From: Deltaproteobacteria bacterium
GTDB lineage: Bacteria; Myxococcota_A; UBA796; UBA2385
Assembly (NCBI GenBank): GCA_015489145.1
Contig: WGAH01000170.1
Location: forward strand, 1 to 5,900
DNA: 5,900 nt
Direction of reading: 5' to 3'
Part shown: one piece after another, positions 5,092 through 5,900 of the stretch
Layout of the letters: the number at the start of each line of letters is the position of its first letter
Numbering within the stretch: position 1 is the first letter of the stretch
The notes under the pieces: model-generated
Databases searched by the model: none
What the model was told of the DNA's origin: nothing
Seen by the model: only the letters and a program-made list of their open reading frames with translations
Program-made: the position numbers and the translations under genes

Positions 5092-5900
5092 CTATGGCCC
5101 GACGGGCGGCTCGGCAAGGTCGTCCTCCCCGGGCGCGGCCTCGACGGCGTAGAGCACCGCCGCGCCGTCGGGCAGGCGGCCGGCCTCGCGCACGCGCAGG
5201 CCGAGGGCGGCGGCGGCGCGCGCCAGGGTCGGCGGGTCCGGCGCGAGGTTGTAGATCATCGGCGCGCTGGCCCGCACCACCAGGAAGTGCCCGCCCCGGG
5301 CGAGCTCGAGGAGGGCCGGCAGGACCCCGCCCCGGCGGCGGCTCGCCGCGCCCCAGCCGTGGACCGCCTCGACCTCGGGGGCGATCACCTCCAGCAGGCC
5401 GTAGGACTCGTAGTCGCAGACCGCCAGGCGGCGCACGCCGGCGTCCTCGAGCATCCGCCGCAGGGCGGCCTGGCCGTCCCGGGTGAAGGTGGGCACGCGA
5501 ATCGTCGCCACCGTGGCGTCGGTGCGGGCGAGCTGCCAGGCGCCGTCGGCGGCCAGGGACAGGGCCAGGGCGGCGGCGACCCAGGGGCCGCGGCGCCCGA
5601 GGCGGCGCGCGAGGCGGGCCAGGGAGAGGCCGGCCACCGCCGCCAGGGTGGGGGAGGCCTGGGCGAGGTGGTGGAGGTCGCGGGCCACCCCGAGGAGGAG
5701 CGCCACCTGGAGGAGCAGGAAGACCGCCGCCAGGCGGAGGAGGCCCCCGCCGGAGAGCACGCCGCGATCGCGCCAGCCGGCGAGGGTGGCCGCCGCGACG
5801 CCGGCGAGGCCGGCCACCCGGAAGGGGGTCCAGCCCGCCGCCGGCGAGGCGCCGTAGGCCCGGCCGAAGAAGGCCAGGGGGTCGCCGAGCCAGGCGAGCA
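5092..5900 (-). CDS. Multi-pass membrane protein, C-terminal part; possible GT-C glycosyltransferase (partial, runs off right edge)
   Basis: The frame is open from the right edge to a TAG at 5092-5094, giving 268 visible residues. A GTG at 5817 is in frame but is probably internal, because the coding pattern continues upstream of it (AWLGDPLAFFGRAYG and so on). The visible part has hydrophobic segments near AGLAGVAAATLAGW, LLRLAAVFLLLQVALLLGV and WVAAALALSLAADGAW. Between the last two lies RDLHHLAQASPTLAAVAGL, reminiscent of the conserved stretch before late helices in GT39/ArnT-like sugar transferases. A soluble domain of about 140 residues follows, including RRMLEDAGVRRLAVCDYESYGLLEVIAPEVEAVHGW, here split only by description, and a Glu/Asp-rich tail. 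The glycosyltransferase reading is an inference from topology; the catalytic N-terminal loop is outside the window. The gene ends 48 bp before the PLD-CBM20 gene and may share its transcript. Confidence 0.7.
   Translation of the reverse strand, partial: LAWLGDPLAFFGRAYGASPAAGWTPFRVAGLAGVAAATLAGWRDRGVLSGGGLLRLAAVFLLLQVALLLGVARDLHHLAQASPTLAAVAGLSLARLARRLGRRGPWVAAALALSLAADGAWQLARTDATVATIRVPTFTRDGQAALRRMLEDAGVRRLAVCDYESYGLLEVIAPEVEAVHGWGAASRRRGGVLPALLELARGGHFLVVRASAPMIYNLAPDPPTLARAAAALGLRVREAGRLPDGAAVLYAVEAAPGEDDLAEPPVGP

Overview
The window is very G+C-rich DNA, by eye above 70%, with strong G/C preference at third codon positions. It encodes envelope proteins of a Gram-negative type: an anchored M23 peptidase with an OapA/Csd3-like N-terminal region, a DUF547 exported protein and a lipoprotein. 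This suits a high-GC free-living Gram-negative such as Myxococcota or a related lineage. No taxonomic marker is complete here, so that placement is inference.

Layout from left to right: (1) minus strand, 1-435, the N-terminal half of an RluA-family pseudouridine synthase that runs off the left edge. (2) An intergenic stretch of about 560 bp between divergent genes. It holds a perfect 50-bp direct repeat in tandem (period 51), each copy with an internal dyad, and near its right end a perfect 7-bp hairpin with a GCAA loop. (3) Plus strand, 998-2071, a membrane-anchored M23 (LytM) peptidase with all zinc-site residues. (4) Minus strand, a two-gene unit: a 26-residue single-helix microprotein (2465-2545, TTG start) overlapping by GTGA the start of an unrecognised 128-residue protein (2082-2468). 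(5) Plus strand, 2628-3416, an exported DUF547 protein. (6) Minus strand, 3418-5043, a probable lipoprotein joining a two-motif phospholipase-D-like module to a C-terminal CBM20 carbohydrate-binding module. (7) Minus strand, 5092 to the right edge, the C-terminal part of a multi-pass membrane protein, possibly a GT-C-type glycosyltransferase.

Genes are packed tightly. Two convergent pairs face each other across 10 bp (M23 / 128-aa protein) and 1 bp (DUF547 / PLD-CBM20), with no visible intrinsic terminator. The two right-hand minus-strand genes are 48 bp apart and could be co-transcribed. The common theme is the cell envelope (wall hydrolysis, exported proteins, glycan binding), but nothing shows a single pathway. 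I found no complete defence system, mobile element, tRNA or CRISPR array. The items most worth follow-up are the tandem repeat, the microprotein pair and the PLD-CBM20 fusion.
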